A stretch of 7,929 nt of DNA, from NCBI GenBank assembly GCA_946405115.1, contig CAMJGB010000088.1:1-7929 (forward strand). Reading direction: 5' to 3'. Position numbers and translations under genes: made by a program. The notes beneath the pieces were generated by a model. The model saw only the letters and a list, made by a program, of their open reading frames with translations, was not told the DNA's origin and did no database searches. Below, in pieces: positions 1-6,696 of the stretch; the stretch's first letter is position 1, and each line of letters begins with the position of its first letter. Source of the DNA: an uncultured Clostridia bacterium (GTDB taxonomy: Bacteria; Bacillota; Clostridia; Saccharofermentanales; Saccharofermentanaceae).

Positions 1-1388
1 AACAGGATTGAGCATCTTCTAACAGTATCGAGAAGGTTGTAAAGAACAGCAGCAAGTCTGGGCTTCTTCTCCTCATCCTTAGCAAGGATCCAAGGCTCAT
101 TCTCATCGATGTATTTATTAGCACGAGCGATAACGCGGAAGATCTTCTCGAGACCTTCAGAGAATCGTAATGTCGTGAATGCATCATCAACGAAAGCAGG
201 AAGCTCATCTGTCATTGACAAAAGCTCCTCATCAGACTCGTTGAAATCCTTGTTCTCAGGAAGTGTGCCGCCGAAGTACTTCTCAGCCATTGCAACAGTT
301 CTTGATACGAGGTTACCCAAATCGTTAGCAAGGTCACTGTTATATCTGTTGAACATCTGCTCGTTGGAATAAGGGCAGTCAGAACCGAATACCATCTCTC
401 TTAAGAGGTGATATCTCAAGGAATCAACGCCGTATCTCTCGCTCAATACGAAAGGATCGATAACGTTACCCTTGGACTTACTCATCTTTCCGCCGTCACC
501 GAATGTGATCCAGCCGTGGCCGTAAACCTTCTTAGGAAGCGGCAGATCAAGAGCCATAAGGATTGCAGGCCAGATAAGAGAGTGGAATCTTACGATCTCC
601 TTAGCCATTACATGCATATCAGCAGGCCAGTACTTATCGTAATCGTTATATGTGTCGTTAAGATAACCCAATGCAGTAATATAGTTTGATAGAGCATCGA
701 TCCATACATATACGATATGACCTTCATCAAAGTCTACGGGAACACCCCAGGTAAAGCTTGTTCTTGATACGCAAAGATCCTGAAGTCCGGGCTCGATGAA
801 GTTATTGATCATTTCATTTACTCTGGACTTAGGATTAAGGAAATCCTTCTCCTCATCAAGGAGAAGCTCCTTGAGCTTGGGAGCGAACTGGGAAAGCTTA
901 AAGAAGTATGCTTCCTCAGATGCATCTGTTACCTCACGTCCGCAGTCAGGGCACTTGCCGTCAACAAGCTGTGATTCTGTCCAGAAAGACTCACAGGGTG
1001 TGCAGTACTTACCCTTATACTCGCTCTTGTAGATATAGCCTGTATCGTAAAGCTTCTTAAAGATCTTCTGAACAGACTCGATGTGGTAATCGTCAGTTGT
1101 TCTGATGAATCTGTCATATGTGATTCCGAGAGTAGACCAGAGCTTCTTGAAGTTAGCAACGATCTCATCGACATAAGCCTTAGGTGTTGTACCAAGCTCC
1201 TCTGCCTTCTTCTCGATCTTCTGTCCGTGCTCGTCAGTTCCCGTAAGGAACATTACATCGTAGCCCTGCATTCGCTTCATTCTTGCAACAGCATCGCATG
1301 CGATGGTTGAATAGCAATGTCCGATATGTGGATTGCCTGAAGGATAGTAAATAGGCGTAGTAATGTAAAACGGTGTTTTTTCTGACAT
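1..1388 (-). CDS. metG: Methionyl-tRNA synthetase, 3' end missing (runs off left edge)
   Basis: Cytoplasmic class I synthetase that charges tRNA(Met) with methionine using ATP. The open frame gives 462 residues from ATG at 1388 with no stop before the window edge. Visible motifs are TPIYYPSGNPHIGH near residues 11-24 (HIGH signature), TGTDEHG at 49-55, one zinc knuckle with C129, C132, C146 and C149, YVWIDALSNY near 227-236, and GKMSKSKGN at 300-308 (KMSKS loop). The single knuckle fits the shorter MetG type. Family members are usually about 640-670 residues, so the rest of the anticodon-binding region and any C-terminal tRNA-binding domain lie outside the window. The start is supported by AGGGGG at 1400-1405, 11 bases upstream. 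The gene follows the EAL-protein gene after 45 bases, too short a gap for a T-box leader. The usual HVIGKDIVRFH segment reads HVMAKEIVRFH here, a conservative variation. Identification is very secure. Confidence 0.97.
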   Translation of the reverse strand, partial: MSEKTPFYITTPIYYPSGNPHIGHCYSTIACDAVARMKRMQGYDVMFLTGTDEHGQKIEKKAEELGTTPKAYVDEIVANFKKLWSTLGITYDRFIRTTDDYHIESVQKIFKKLYDTGYIYKSEYKGKYCTPCESFWTESQLVDGKCPDCGREVTDASEEAYFFKLSQFAPKLKELLLDEEKDFLNPKSRVNEMINNFIEPGLQDLCVSRTSFTWGVPVDFDEGHIVYVWIDALSNYITALGYLNDTYNDYDKYWPADMHVMAKEIVRFHSLIWPAILMALDLPLPKKVYGHGWITFGDGGKMSKSKGNVIDPFVLSERYGVDSLRYHLLREMVFGSDCPYSNEQMFNRYNSDLANDLGNLVSRTVAMAEKYFGGTLPENKDFNESDEELLSMTDELPAFVDDAFTTLRFSEGLEKIFRVIARANKYIDENEPWILAKDEEKKPRLAAVLYNLLDTVRRCSIL

Positions 1389-1399
1389 AAGTCACTTAA

Positions 1400-1405
1400 C
1401 CCCCT
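1400..1405 (-). promoter_or_regulatory. Ribosome binding site of metG
   Basis: On the minus strand this reads AGGGGG, 11 bases before the metG ATG at 1388. It is purine-rich but off-consensus and slightly far from the start. No better candidate lies nearer. Confidence 0.6.
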
Positions 1406-1425
1406 GGTTGAAAATTAACTTATCG

Positions 1426-1431
1426 ATTATA
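1426..1431 (-). promoter_or_regulatory. Possible -10 box (TATAAT) for metG
   Basis: A perfect TATAAT on the minus strand lies just past the stop codon of the upstream EAL-protein gene and about 37 bases before the metG start. No good -35 is present: the hexamer at a 17-base spacing reads TGGAAT. I see no terminator between the two genes, so metG could be transcribed by read-through, from this site, or both. The region is AT-rich and the match could be chance. Confidence 0.3.
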
Positions 1432-1433
1432 CA

Positions 1434-3893
1434 TCAGATGAAATATTTATTCCAGAAAGCAAACACAGACATTGGCTTGCCAAAATAGTACCCCTGAATG
1501 ATGTCTGCATCCATATCTCTGATCATATTGTACTGGTCTTCACTCTCGACACCTTCGACGACTACTCCCTTGCCTATTGAGTGTGCAAGCATCGTCATGG
1601 CGGAGATGAATGTATTATCGAATTTATTGGAAAGCATATCATCGACGAACGTCTTATCGATTTTGATCTCGTCGACCGGCAATTCCTTAAGATAATTGAA
1701 CGAAGAATAACCGGATCCGAAGTCATCCAATGCAGTTCTGATGTTATGTGCATGCAAAGCTTCGATATTCTGTCTGCACAAAGCCATGTTCTGCATCAAC
1801 GAAGTCTCTGTAAGCTCGATGAGTATATTCTCAGACGACAGATTGTACTTCTCAAGCAAAGCAACGAGACGGTCAACATAATCTTCTGTGATAAGATCGT
1901 CAGCTGTCGCATTAACATGAATATAGAAATCCTTGGGTGCACCCTTGGATATCCACTCAGAGCACTGCCTTATGGCTTCCTCCAAGATCCAGCGGCCAAC
2001 AGCATCCATCTGGTTGATTGCTTCAAGCGCAGCGACGACCTTCTCAGGATTTGCAAGTTTTCCGCCGGGTTCACTCCAACGAAGCAATGCTTCAGCACCC
2101 TTAAGCTGCTTAGTCTTGGCATCAGTTAACGGCTGATAGTAAAGAAGGAAATTCTCGAAGCCATTCTTGATGTTCGCGGATACTGTCATCTGGAAATCGA
2201 GCTTCTCACGAAGTTCATTCTTATCCGCAGGTGAGAATACCGCATATCGTAAACTCTTATCTTCCTTGACCTTATGAAGCGTTATCTCAGCCTGGCTCAA
2301 AAGCTCATCAGATGTTCTTCCCTCAGGATAGAAAGCAGCAGAAGCCAGAAGATGAATAAAGAACTTCTCATTACCGATCATGATAGGATCTTCAGAACGG
2401 GCAATAACGTCCTTCATGTATTTGCCGGCCTTAATCTGTGAAGAATCAGGCCACAATACTGCGAAGTTATCAGTTCCAATGTGATAGAGCTTAGCTCTGT
2501 CCGGCAAAGTATTGGTAAGCATATCTGCAAGAGCACGAACGATCTTATCTCCGGCATCTTTGCCGTATCTGTCAGTAATCTCATGGAAGTCGTTAATATC
2601 GTACATGATGACAGCTGCACAGGTTATGCTTCCGTCTCTGATTACGACTTCAACATCTCTTGCAAGTCTTTGAGCTGTAGGAAGTCCCGTTATCTCATGA
2701 GAAGACCCCGCCTTCTCGAAAGTATCCTTAACTTCGTTCATGGCAGAAAGATCAAGGATGCTTCCCGTAAGAACACGAGTCATCGCATTCTTGTTCTCGA
2801 ATGACTTACCTCTGATTGCTACCCATGATGATCTGTCATCATCTCTTCTGACACGGACCTCGATAGCAAATTTGGTGCCGATCTCCTGAACCGAACGGTT
2901 AAGAAGATTACGGAATCTCTGCCTGTCAGACGGAATTATCATCTGCACCAACGTCTCAACAAAATCACCTTCTACGACCAAAGGAAAATCAGCAAACAAT
3001 TTATGTATGTTGGGAGATATTGTTGTGAGATTCTTGTTGAGGTCAGTATTGAAGATGACTGCGTTAAGACCGTCGATCATGTTATCCCACATATAGTCGT
3101 CATTAACGAACTCGGTTACATCGGAGAAGATTCCGGAAACAAAGCGGCCTTCACTGCCGTAATCTGAGAACCCGTCTGTTCTAAGATAGATGACTCCTCT
3201 ACCCGGTGCCTGGAATCTTACCTGAAGGCCTCCGTCGGAAATGCGGTCTTTCATGTAAGTAAGAATAGCTTCGTGAAGTTTCTCAGAATCATCGGGATGA
3301 ACATACTTCCTGTAGTTCTCGGAGAAGTGATTGATCTCATGTGATTCGAGGTCAAACTCTTCAACGAACTTATCACTTACAAAGCAGACATCACGCTTAA
3401 CATCGTATACGAACAGATATGAGAAGATATCGGGACCGAACAGAGCCTTAAACGAACGGCTCATCATATCGGGAGTCTTATCCTTGATAACTGCAAGGAT
3501 GAATCTGGACTTATTCATAGTCTCGACTCTCATCGATATCTCGATATCATAGATTATCGAATTAACACCGGAAAACTTATGAGACAGCATAATAACCTGG
3601 GTATCCTGCTCCATAAGCACGCTTATGGCAGCTTCATATCTCGATGTTATCTCAGCTCGTTCTGATTCGGGAATATACTGGTAATACTGGGAAAGATACA
3701 TGAAAGATCCTGCAGCAAGACCTAATACATCTACCATGCCGTCCGAGAAACATATTTCCTTCTCTCTGGGATCAATAACTGCTACAGACTTAAAAGCCCC
3801 CTCGAACAAAGGGACATATTCTTGAAGAGCTAACTCTTTGGTATATGCGATCAACGCTTCACGACTGATCTTCTCCCCATTAGAATCATTCAT
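1434..3893 (-). CDS. PAS-GGDEF-EAL protein, probable c-di-GMP phosphodiesterase with degenerate GGDEF site
   Basis: An 819-residue soluble protein with no signal peptide or membrane segment seen. Regions resembling PAS sensor domains lie near residues 25-137, 150-262 (with YVHPDD and a closing GIFSDVTE) and 272-382 (closing GSILDLS). A GGDEF-fold domain follows at about 400-555 and an EAL domain at about 565-815. The GGDEF signature is GTDNF at 473-477, the nearby DINDFHEITD lacks the usual Lys and Asn, and no RxxD inhibitory site precedes it, so cyclase activity is unlikely. The EAL domain keeps its expected catalytic set: E601 (EALLRW), N661, E693, E696, D723 and D724 (DDFGSGYSS), K744, E780 and Q800. 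Inferred role: hydrolysis of c-di-GMP to pGpG, tuned by PAS ligands and perhaps GTP. The ATG lies 6 bases past the rsmI stop, with AAGGAT at 3905-3910 inside rsmI, which suggests co-transcription. The ligands and cellular target cannot be read from the sequence. Confidence 0.9.
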   Translation of the reverse strand: MNDSNGEKISREALIAYTKELALQEYVPLFEGAFKSVAVIDPREKEICFSDGMVDVLGLAAGSFMYLSQYYQYIPESERAEITSRYEAAISVLMEQDTQVIMLSHKFSGVNSIIYDIEISMRVETMNKSRFILAVIKDKTPDMMSRSFKALFGPDIFSYLFVYDVKRDVCFVSDKFVEEFDLESHEINHFSENYRKYVHPDDSEKLHEAILTYMKDRISDGGLQVRFQAPGRGVIYLRTDGFSDYGSEGRFVSGIFSDVTEFVNDDYMWDNMIDGLNAVIFNTDLNKNLTTISPNIHKLFADFPLVVEGDFVETLVQMIIPSDRQRFRNLLNRSVQEIGTKFAIEVRVRRDDDRSSWVAIRGKSFENKNAMTRVLTGSILDLSAMNEVKDTFEKAGSSHEITGLPTAQRLARDVEVVIRDGSITCAAVIMYDINDFHEITDRYGKDAGDKIVRALADMLTNTLPDRAKLYHIGTDNFAVLWPDSSQIKAGKYMKDVIARSEDPIMIGNEKFFIHLLASAAFYPEGRTSDELLSQAEITLHKVKEDKSLRYAVFSPADKNELREKLDFQMTVSANIKNGFENFLLYYQPLTDAKTKQLKGAEALLRWSEPGGKLANPEKVVAALEAINQMDAVGRWILEEAIRQCSEWISKGAPKDFYIHVNATADDLITEDYVDRLVALLEKYNLSSENILIELTETSLMQNMALCRQNIEALHAHNIRTALDDFGSGYSSFNYLKELPVDEIKIDKTFVDDMLSNKFDNTFISAMTMLAHSIGKGVVVEGVESEDQYNMIRDMDADIIQGYYFGKPMSVFAFWNKYFI

Positions 3894-3899
3894 TAAGTC

Positions 3900-4751
3900 T
3901 TAAGATCCTTCCACCTTGTCCTTTAATTTTAACAGATTAAGGACACGCGCGTACATTTCTTTTTTGGAAGTACCTGTGTCCTGGGACAGGATCTCAGCAA
4001 TCTTCTTGACCGGCATTCCGGAATCTCTCATCTTAAGGATCTCGTTCTCAATATAAGCATCATCGAACACAGGAGCTTTCTTCACTGAAGGTTCGAGACA
4101 CACAACGAATTCACCCCGGGGCTCGTTCGACTCATAATAGGAATCCGCCTCATCAACGGTCATTCTTACGACTTCCTCATACTTCTTCGTAAGCTCCCTG
4201 CAAAATGATGCACGGCACTCGCCGAAGCCTTCCGCCTTAAGCTCAGATATCAGCTTACGAAGTCTGTGGGGAGCCTCATAAAGAACTATGGTCTCCTCGT
4301 AATCAGACAATTTCTTAAGTCTCTTCTTCCTGTCGGAGCCTGTATTCGGAAGGAAACCTTCAAAGTGATAATACCTCGTCGAAAGTCCGCTCATTACAAG
4401 CGCTGTTACAGCGGCAACAGGACCCGGAACAACAGTAAACTCAAGACCCTGTTCAATACATAATGCAACGAGGTCTTCGCCGGGATCACTTACTGCAGGC
4501 ATTCCCGCATCAGAAACCTGAGCCACATTAAAGCCCTGCTTAAGAAGGTCTGCTATCTCATGGCCTTTAGATACCTTGTTATGCTCATGGTAAGAGATAA
4601 GTTTCTTATTCTCTATCTCAAGGCTCTTAAGAAGTATGCCCGTAACTCTCGTATCTTCACAAGCAATAAAATCAACCTGCTCCAATATCTCTATCGCACG
4701 GCTGCTGATATCGCCCAAATTTCCTATAGGTGTTCCAACTAGATAAAGCAA
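3900..4751 (-). CDS. rsmI: 16S rRNA (cytidine(1402)-2'-O)-methyltransferase, TTG start
   Basis: RsmI (YraL/YabC family, tetrapyrrole-methylase fold) uses S-adenosylmethionine to 2'-O-methylate C1402 in the decoding centre of 16S rRNA. The 283-residue product has the normal family length. It shows GTPIGN (6-11), CEDTR (31-35), DAGMPAVSDPG (81-91), VPGP (108-111), FEGFLP (130-135), YEAPHR (158-163), CRELTK (184-189) and RGEFV (212-216). A C-terminal helical segment near 234-275 resembles the helix-turn-helix-like tail common in Firmicute RsmI. Translation starts at TTG: an in-frame TAA lies five codons upstream, no ATG or GTG is available before GTPIGN, and AAGGAG sits 8 bases upstream. The start lies inside the 3' end of trmN6 (13-base overlap including the stop), so the two are probably translationally coupled. 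Identification is very secure. Confidence 0.97.
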   Translation of the reverse strand: MLYLVGTPIGNLGDISSRAIEILEQVDFIACEDTRVTGILLKSLEIENKKLISYHEHNKVSKGHEIADLLKQGFNVAQVSDAGMPAVSDPGEDLVALCIEQGLEFTVVPGPVAAVTALVMSGLSTRYYHFEGFLPNTGSDRKKRLKKLSDYEETIVLYEAPHRLRKLISELKAEGFGECRASFCRELTKKYEEVVRMTVDEADSYYESNEPRGEFVVCLEPSVKKAPVFDDAYIENEILKMRDSGMPVKKIAEILSQDTGTSKKEMYARVLNLLKLKDKVEGS

Positions 4752-5497
4752 TCCGTATGCTCCTTATTGTAAATATCATTCATTCTGTCACTATCATTTA
4801 ATATCAAAGGTGCCATTATCTCAAGCTGGGTATTGGCATTGGTCTTCTTCCCTGTGATGAGCACCATCTCGGCCTTCTTAGAAGGCGTAGGATGAACTGA
4901 CATAAACCTGAAAGGCTTAACTCCGTTATCTCTCATAAGACAAAGTACTTCATCAGCTCTTGAAGCTGTCATGACTACAGTCATTATCCCCTTAGACGGT
5001 ATAAGACGAGAGGCACCGGTACTGATGAAGTCGCTTAACACACCGTAATGCTCATATCTTCCTATCTTTCCCGAAGCAGGTCCGGTTTCATCCTTAAAGA
5101 ACGGCGGATTCATGAACACTGCATCATACTGCTTCTGCTTAAGCTCATCGGGGAGCTCGCGCACATCAGCGTTAAAAGCACAGACACGGTCTTCGAGCTT
5201 ATTTACTTTGATATTCCTCTTAAGGACTTCACATGCATCAGCATCAATCTCAACGTCATCGGTAAAAGCTTCGTCTCTTCTTGCCGTAAGAAGGAGTGTC
5301 GCGGCACCGCAGTTGGCACCAAGCTCAAGAAGCCTCGCTTCCTTCCCCGGCTTCAAAAAAGATGCCGTGTACCACGCGAGCAACACGGTATCCGTTCCGA
5401 ATCTGAATCCGTCTTTAAGCTGATACATAGAAAAGTTCTTACGCCCCAGAGGCTCGAATGTAAGCATCGAATCATCCATAGGGATATTATACAGCAT
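4739..5497 (-). CDS. trmN6: tRNA1(Val) (adenine(37)-N6)-methyltransferase family (YabB/YfiC type)
   Basis: A class I SAM-dependent methyltransferase of up to 252 residues. By family it is expected to form N6-methyladenosine next to the anticodon of tRNA(Val); the exact substrate here is inferred. Visible features are FRFGTDTVLLAW (31-42), typical of the family N-terminus, motif I LLELGANCGAATL (57-69), an acidic EID after strand 2 (83-85), and the N6-adenine catalytic motif NPPF (130-133). Its place between ricT and rsmI matches B. subtilis yabB. The start is uncertain. ATG 5497 directly abuts the terminator T-tract and has no ribosome site. ATG 5479 also lacks one. ATG 5467 has a weak GGATGA upstream, begins MLTFEPLG just before the conserved part, and gives 242 residues; it may be the true start. 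The 3' end overlaps rsmI by 13 bases. Confidence 0.9.
   Translation of the reverse strand: MLYNIPMDDSMLTFEPLGRKNFSMYQLKDGFRFGTDTVLLAWYTASFLKPGKEARLLELGANCGAATLLLTARRDEAFTDDVEIDADACEVLKRNIKVNKLEDRVCAFNADVRELPDELKQKQYDAVFMNPPFFKDETGPASGKIGRYEHYGVLSDFISTGASRLIPSKGIMTVVMTASRADEVLCLMRDNGVKPFRFMSVHPTPSKKAEMVLITGKKTNANTQLEIMAPLILNDSDRMNDIYNKEHTDCFI
4760..4765 (-). promoter_or_regulatory. Ribosome binding site that fixes the TTG start of rsmI
   Basis: A perfect AAGGAG on the minus strand lies 8 bases upstream of the TTG at 4751, inside the last codons of trmN6. With the in-frame TAA just upstream, it leaves TTG as the only sensible rsmI start. Confidence 0.9.
5486..5491 (-). promoter_or_regulatory. 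Possible -10 box (TATAAT) for the trmN6-rsmI unit
   Basis: A perfect TATAAT on the minus strand lies directly after the ferredoxin terminator, between the first and second candidate ATGs of trmN6. The matching -35 position falls in the terminator stem (GGCTTC at a 17-base spacing) and is poor. If used, transcription would begin near 5479, which excludes ATG 5497 and favours ATG 5467 or a near-leaderless ATG 5479. A promoter is needed somewhere here if the terminator is efficient, but the evidence is only the one hexamer. Confidence 0.35.
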
Positions 5498-5526
5498 AAA
5501 AAAGCCCCGAAGCCGAAGCTCCGGGG
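5498..5526 (-). terminator. Strong intrinsic terminator of the ferredoxin gene
   Basis: In the minus-strand transcript the arms CCCCGGAGC and GCUUCGGGG form a 9-bp GC-rich stem with one G-U wobble, capped by the extra-stable cUUCGg tetraloop and followed by C and six U residues. The wobble becomes an A-C mismatch in a plus-strand transcript, so the element is built for minus-strand transcription. It begins 26 bases after the ferredoxin stop and ends immediately before the first possible trmN6 ATG. Confidence 0.95.
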
Positions 5527-5552
5527 GTCTTTGATCTCATAGGTATTAAGAA

Positions 5553-5723
5553 TTACTCCTCAGAAATCGCAGATACAGGGCAAACACCTGCGCATGCTCC
5601 GCAAGAAATGCATACATCAGCATCAACTGTGTACTGTGTATCACCTGCTGAAATAGCTGATACGGGACATCCGTCTGCGCATGTTCCGCAAGAGATGCAA
5701 GAATCTGAAATTACATATGCCAT
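5553..5723 (-). CDS. 2[4Fe-4S] mini-ferredoxin (56 residues)
   Basis: A small soluble electron carrier of the clostridial type, holding two [4Fe-4S] clusters and passing low-potential electrons between anaerobic enzymes. The redox partner is not evident from the context. The sequence starts MAYVISDSCISCG and has two full motifs, C9-x2-C12-x2-C15-x3-C19-P and C38-x2-C41-x2-C44-x3-C48-P. Its length is normal for the family. The ATG is fixed by TAAGGAGG at 5733-5740, 9 bases upstream. The gene has its own probable promoter and terminator and so seems monocistronic, though it sits between ricT and trmN6, where B. subtilis carries yabA. The two halves are unusually alike, with 14 of 17 residues identical across the cluster-binding segments. 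Identification is very secure; the specific role is unknown. Confidence 0.97.
   Translation of the reverse strand: MAYVISDSCISCGTCADGCPVSAISAGDTQYTVDADVCISCGACAGVCPVSAISEE
5562..5612 (-). repeat. Second copy of the internal duplication in the ferredoxin gene
   Basis: This stretch encodes CISCGACAGVCPVSAIS (residues 38-54) and pairs with 5649-5699, which encodes CISCGTCADGCPVSAIS (residues 9-25). By hand count, 14 of 17 residues and about 80 percent of bases match. Two-fold internal symmetry is characteristic of this ferredoxin fold. Confidence 0.75.
5649..5699 (-). repeat. First copy of the internal duplication in the ferredoxin gene
   Basis: Encodes the first cluster-binding segment of the ferredoxin, residues 9-25. 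It is a close match to the segment at 5562-5612; most differences are silent changes or fall at residues 14, 17 and 18. Confidence 0.75.
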
Positions 5724-5755
5724 GTTTGCTAACCTCCTTATTGATGTGCACTATA

Positions 5756-5785
5756 ATTATCACACAAGTTTCCGATAATTGGAAA
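5756..5785 (-). promoter_or_regulatory. Probable promoter of the ferredoxin gene
   Basis: On the minus strand, TTTCCA (5780-5785) as -35 is separated by 18 bases from GATAAT (5756-5761) as -10, with an extended-10 TG one base before it. Transcription would begin near 5749, a few bases before the ribosome site at 5733-5740. An overlapping TATAGT at 5750-5755 is a second -10 choice. The 100-base gap between ricT and the ferredoxin holds nothing else except the inverted repeat listed separately. Confidence 0.55.
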
Positions 5786-5786
5786 C
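5768..5786. repeat. Inverted repeat over the ferredoxin promoter (candidate operator)
   Basis: GTTTCC and GGAAAC form perfect 6-bp arms around a 7-base AT-rich centre. The repeat covers the candidate -35 and part of the spacer, a position where a repressor or iron- or redox-responsive regulator could bind. It could instead be a weak hairpin ending the ricT transcript, but no U-tract follows it. No specific regulator family is recognised. Confidence 0.4.
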
Positions 5787-5823
5787 CGCTGTAGACACTT
5801 TTACAAAGAATTCAAAAAATCAA

Positions 5824-6696
5824 TCAGATATCTTCATCATTAGATGAATTATCAGAATCCGACTCGTCTCTTCCTCTGTTTCTGTCCTGATTAAGAGGTG
5901 CAAGGCCCTCCCAATCATAAACTTCCGTAGTGTAAGTATCGTCGTCAACGAACTTGACGGTAACCTTCTCGGCAATGTAATTAACGTCAGCAACTACACC
6001 CATGCCGTCAGGTGTTCTAATCTTCTTTCCCGTCTTGGGAAGACGCTTTCTTGCATCGGCGTACGCTTCCTTTTCGAACTGAAGGCAGCACATGAGTCTT
6101 CCGCATGCGCCGTTAAGCTTACCGGGGTTAAGTGACATTCCCTGATCGCGTGCAGTTCTTAATGTAACCGGAGCGAACTTGTTGAGGAAAGTGCAGCAGC
6201 AAAGCTCACGGCCGCACATTCCGATACCGCCGACAAGCTTAGCCTGGTCTCTTGAACCGATCTGTCGGAGTTCGATCCTTGCGCGGAATGAAGATACGAG
6301 ATCCTTTACAAGCTCTCTGAAGTCAACTCTGTTATCGGAAGTGAAGAAGAATGTTACCTTCTTGCCGTCGAAAGTAAACACGGCATCGATAAGGTTCATG
6401 TCGAGGTTATGCTTCGCGATGAGCTCAATGCAAAGATCGTAAGCTTCCTTCTCCTTAACCTTCTTAAGCTCGCCACGTTCAATCTCCTTGGCTGTAGCAA
6501 GTCTTACAACGGGCTCTACCTCTTCTCCAATCAAGGACTCGTCGAGGTCCATGGGAACTCCGATTACCTTACCCAAGTCAAGACCACCTGCTGTAGGCGC
6601 CATGACAAAATCACCGGGATTCAAATCCATGCCGTCGCATATGTACTTTGTTGTCTTTCCGCCTTCGCGGAAGGTCAGGTTAACGATTTTTTTCAT
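5824..6696 (-). CDS. ricT: PSP1-domain Fe-S protein RicT (YaaT)
   Basis: A 290-residue homologue of B. subtilis YaaT/RicT. That protein works with RicA (YmcA) and RicF (YlbF) in the cytoplasmic Y-complex, binds [4Fe-4S] clusters, and steers RNase Y-dependent mRNA processing; it also affects competence, biofilm and sporulation. The PSP1 region spans roughly residues 60-145. It is followed by the Cys-rich signature GGIGMCGRELCCC (156-168) and GACGRLMCC (196-204), with C161, C166, C167, C168, C198, C203 and C204 as cluster ligand candidates. An acidic, Asp- and Ser-rich tail runs from about 275 to the end and looks disordered. The start is set by AAGGAG at 6704-6709, 7 bases upstream. The gene overlaps the end of holB by 17 bases, so the two are likely translationally coupled, in the order seen in B. 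subtilis. Partner genes are not in the window. Confidence 0.95.
   Translation of the reverse strand: MKKIVNLTFREGGKTTKYICDGMDLNPGDFVMAPTAGGLDLGKVIGVPMDLDESLIGEEVEPVVRLATAKEIERGELKKVKEKEAYDLCIELIAKHNLDMNLIDAVFTFDGKKVTFFFTSDNRVDFRELVKDLVSSFRARIELRQIGSRDQAKLVGGIGMCGRELCCCTFLNKFAPVTLRTARDQGMSLNPGKLNGACGRLMCCLQFEKEAYADARKRLPKTGKKIRTPDGMGVVADVNYIAEKVTVKFVDDDTYTTEVYDWEGLAPLNQDRNRGRDESDSDNSSNDEDI

Noticed and set aside
1581..2129. Plus-strand open frame of 182 codons opposite the EAL domain
   Set aside because: It lies wholly antisense to well-conserved EAL coding sequence, has no domain I recognise and an unremarkable composition, and is best explained as a shadow frame.
5048..5542. Plus-strand open frame of 164 codons opposite trmN6 and its terminator
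   Set aside because: Antisense to a conserved methyltransferase gene, rich in Arg, Lys and Leu as expected of a shadow frame, and it runs through the terminator stem.
5724..5823. Riboswitch or small RNA in the gap before the ferredoxin
   Set aside because: The gap is only 100 bases, AT-rich, and shows just one short inverted repeat plus promoter-like hexamers; no known riboswitch core is visible.
5813..5848. Possible terminator of ricT: TTCATC and GATGAA arms around ATTA, then a T-run on the minus strand
   Set aside because: The stem is only 6 AT-rich base pairs, lies inside ricT coding sequence, and is separated from the T-run by more than a dozen bases, so it is not a convincing intrinsic terminator.
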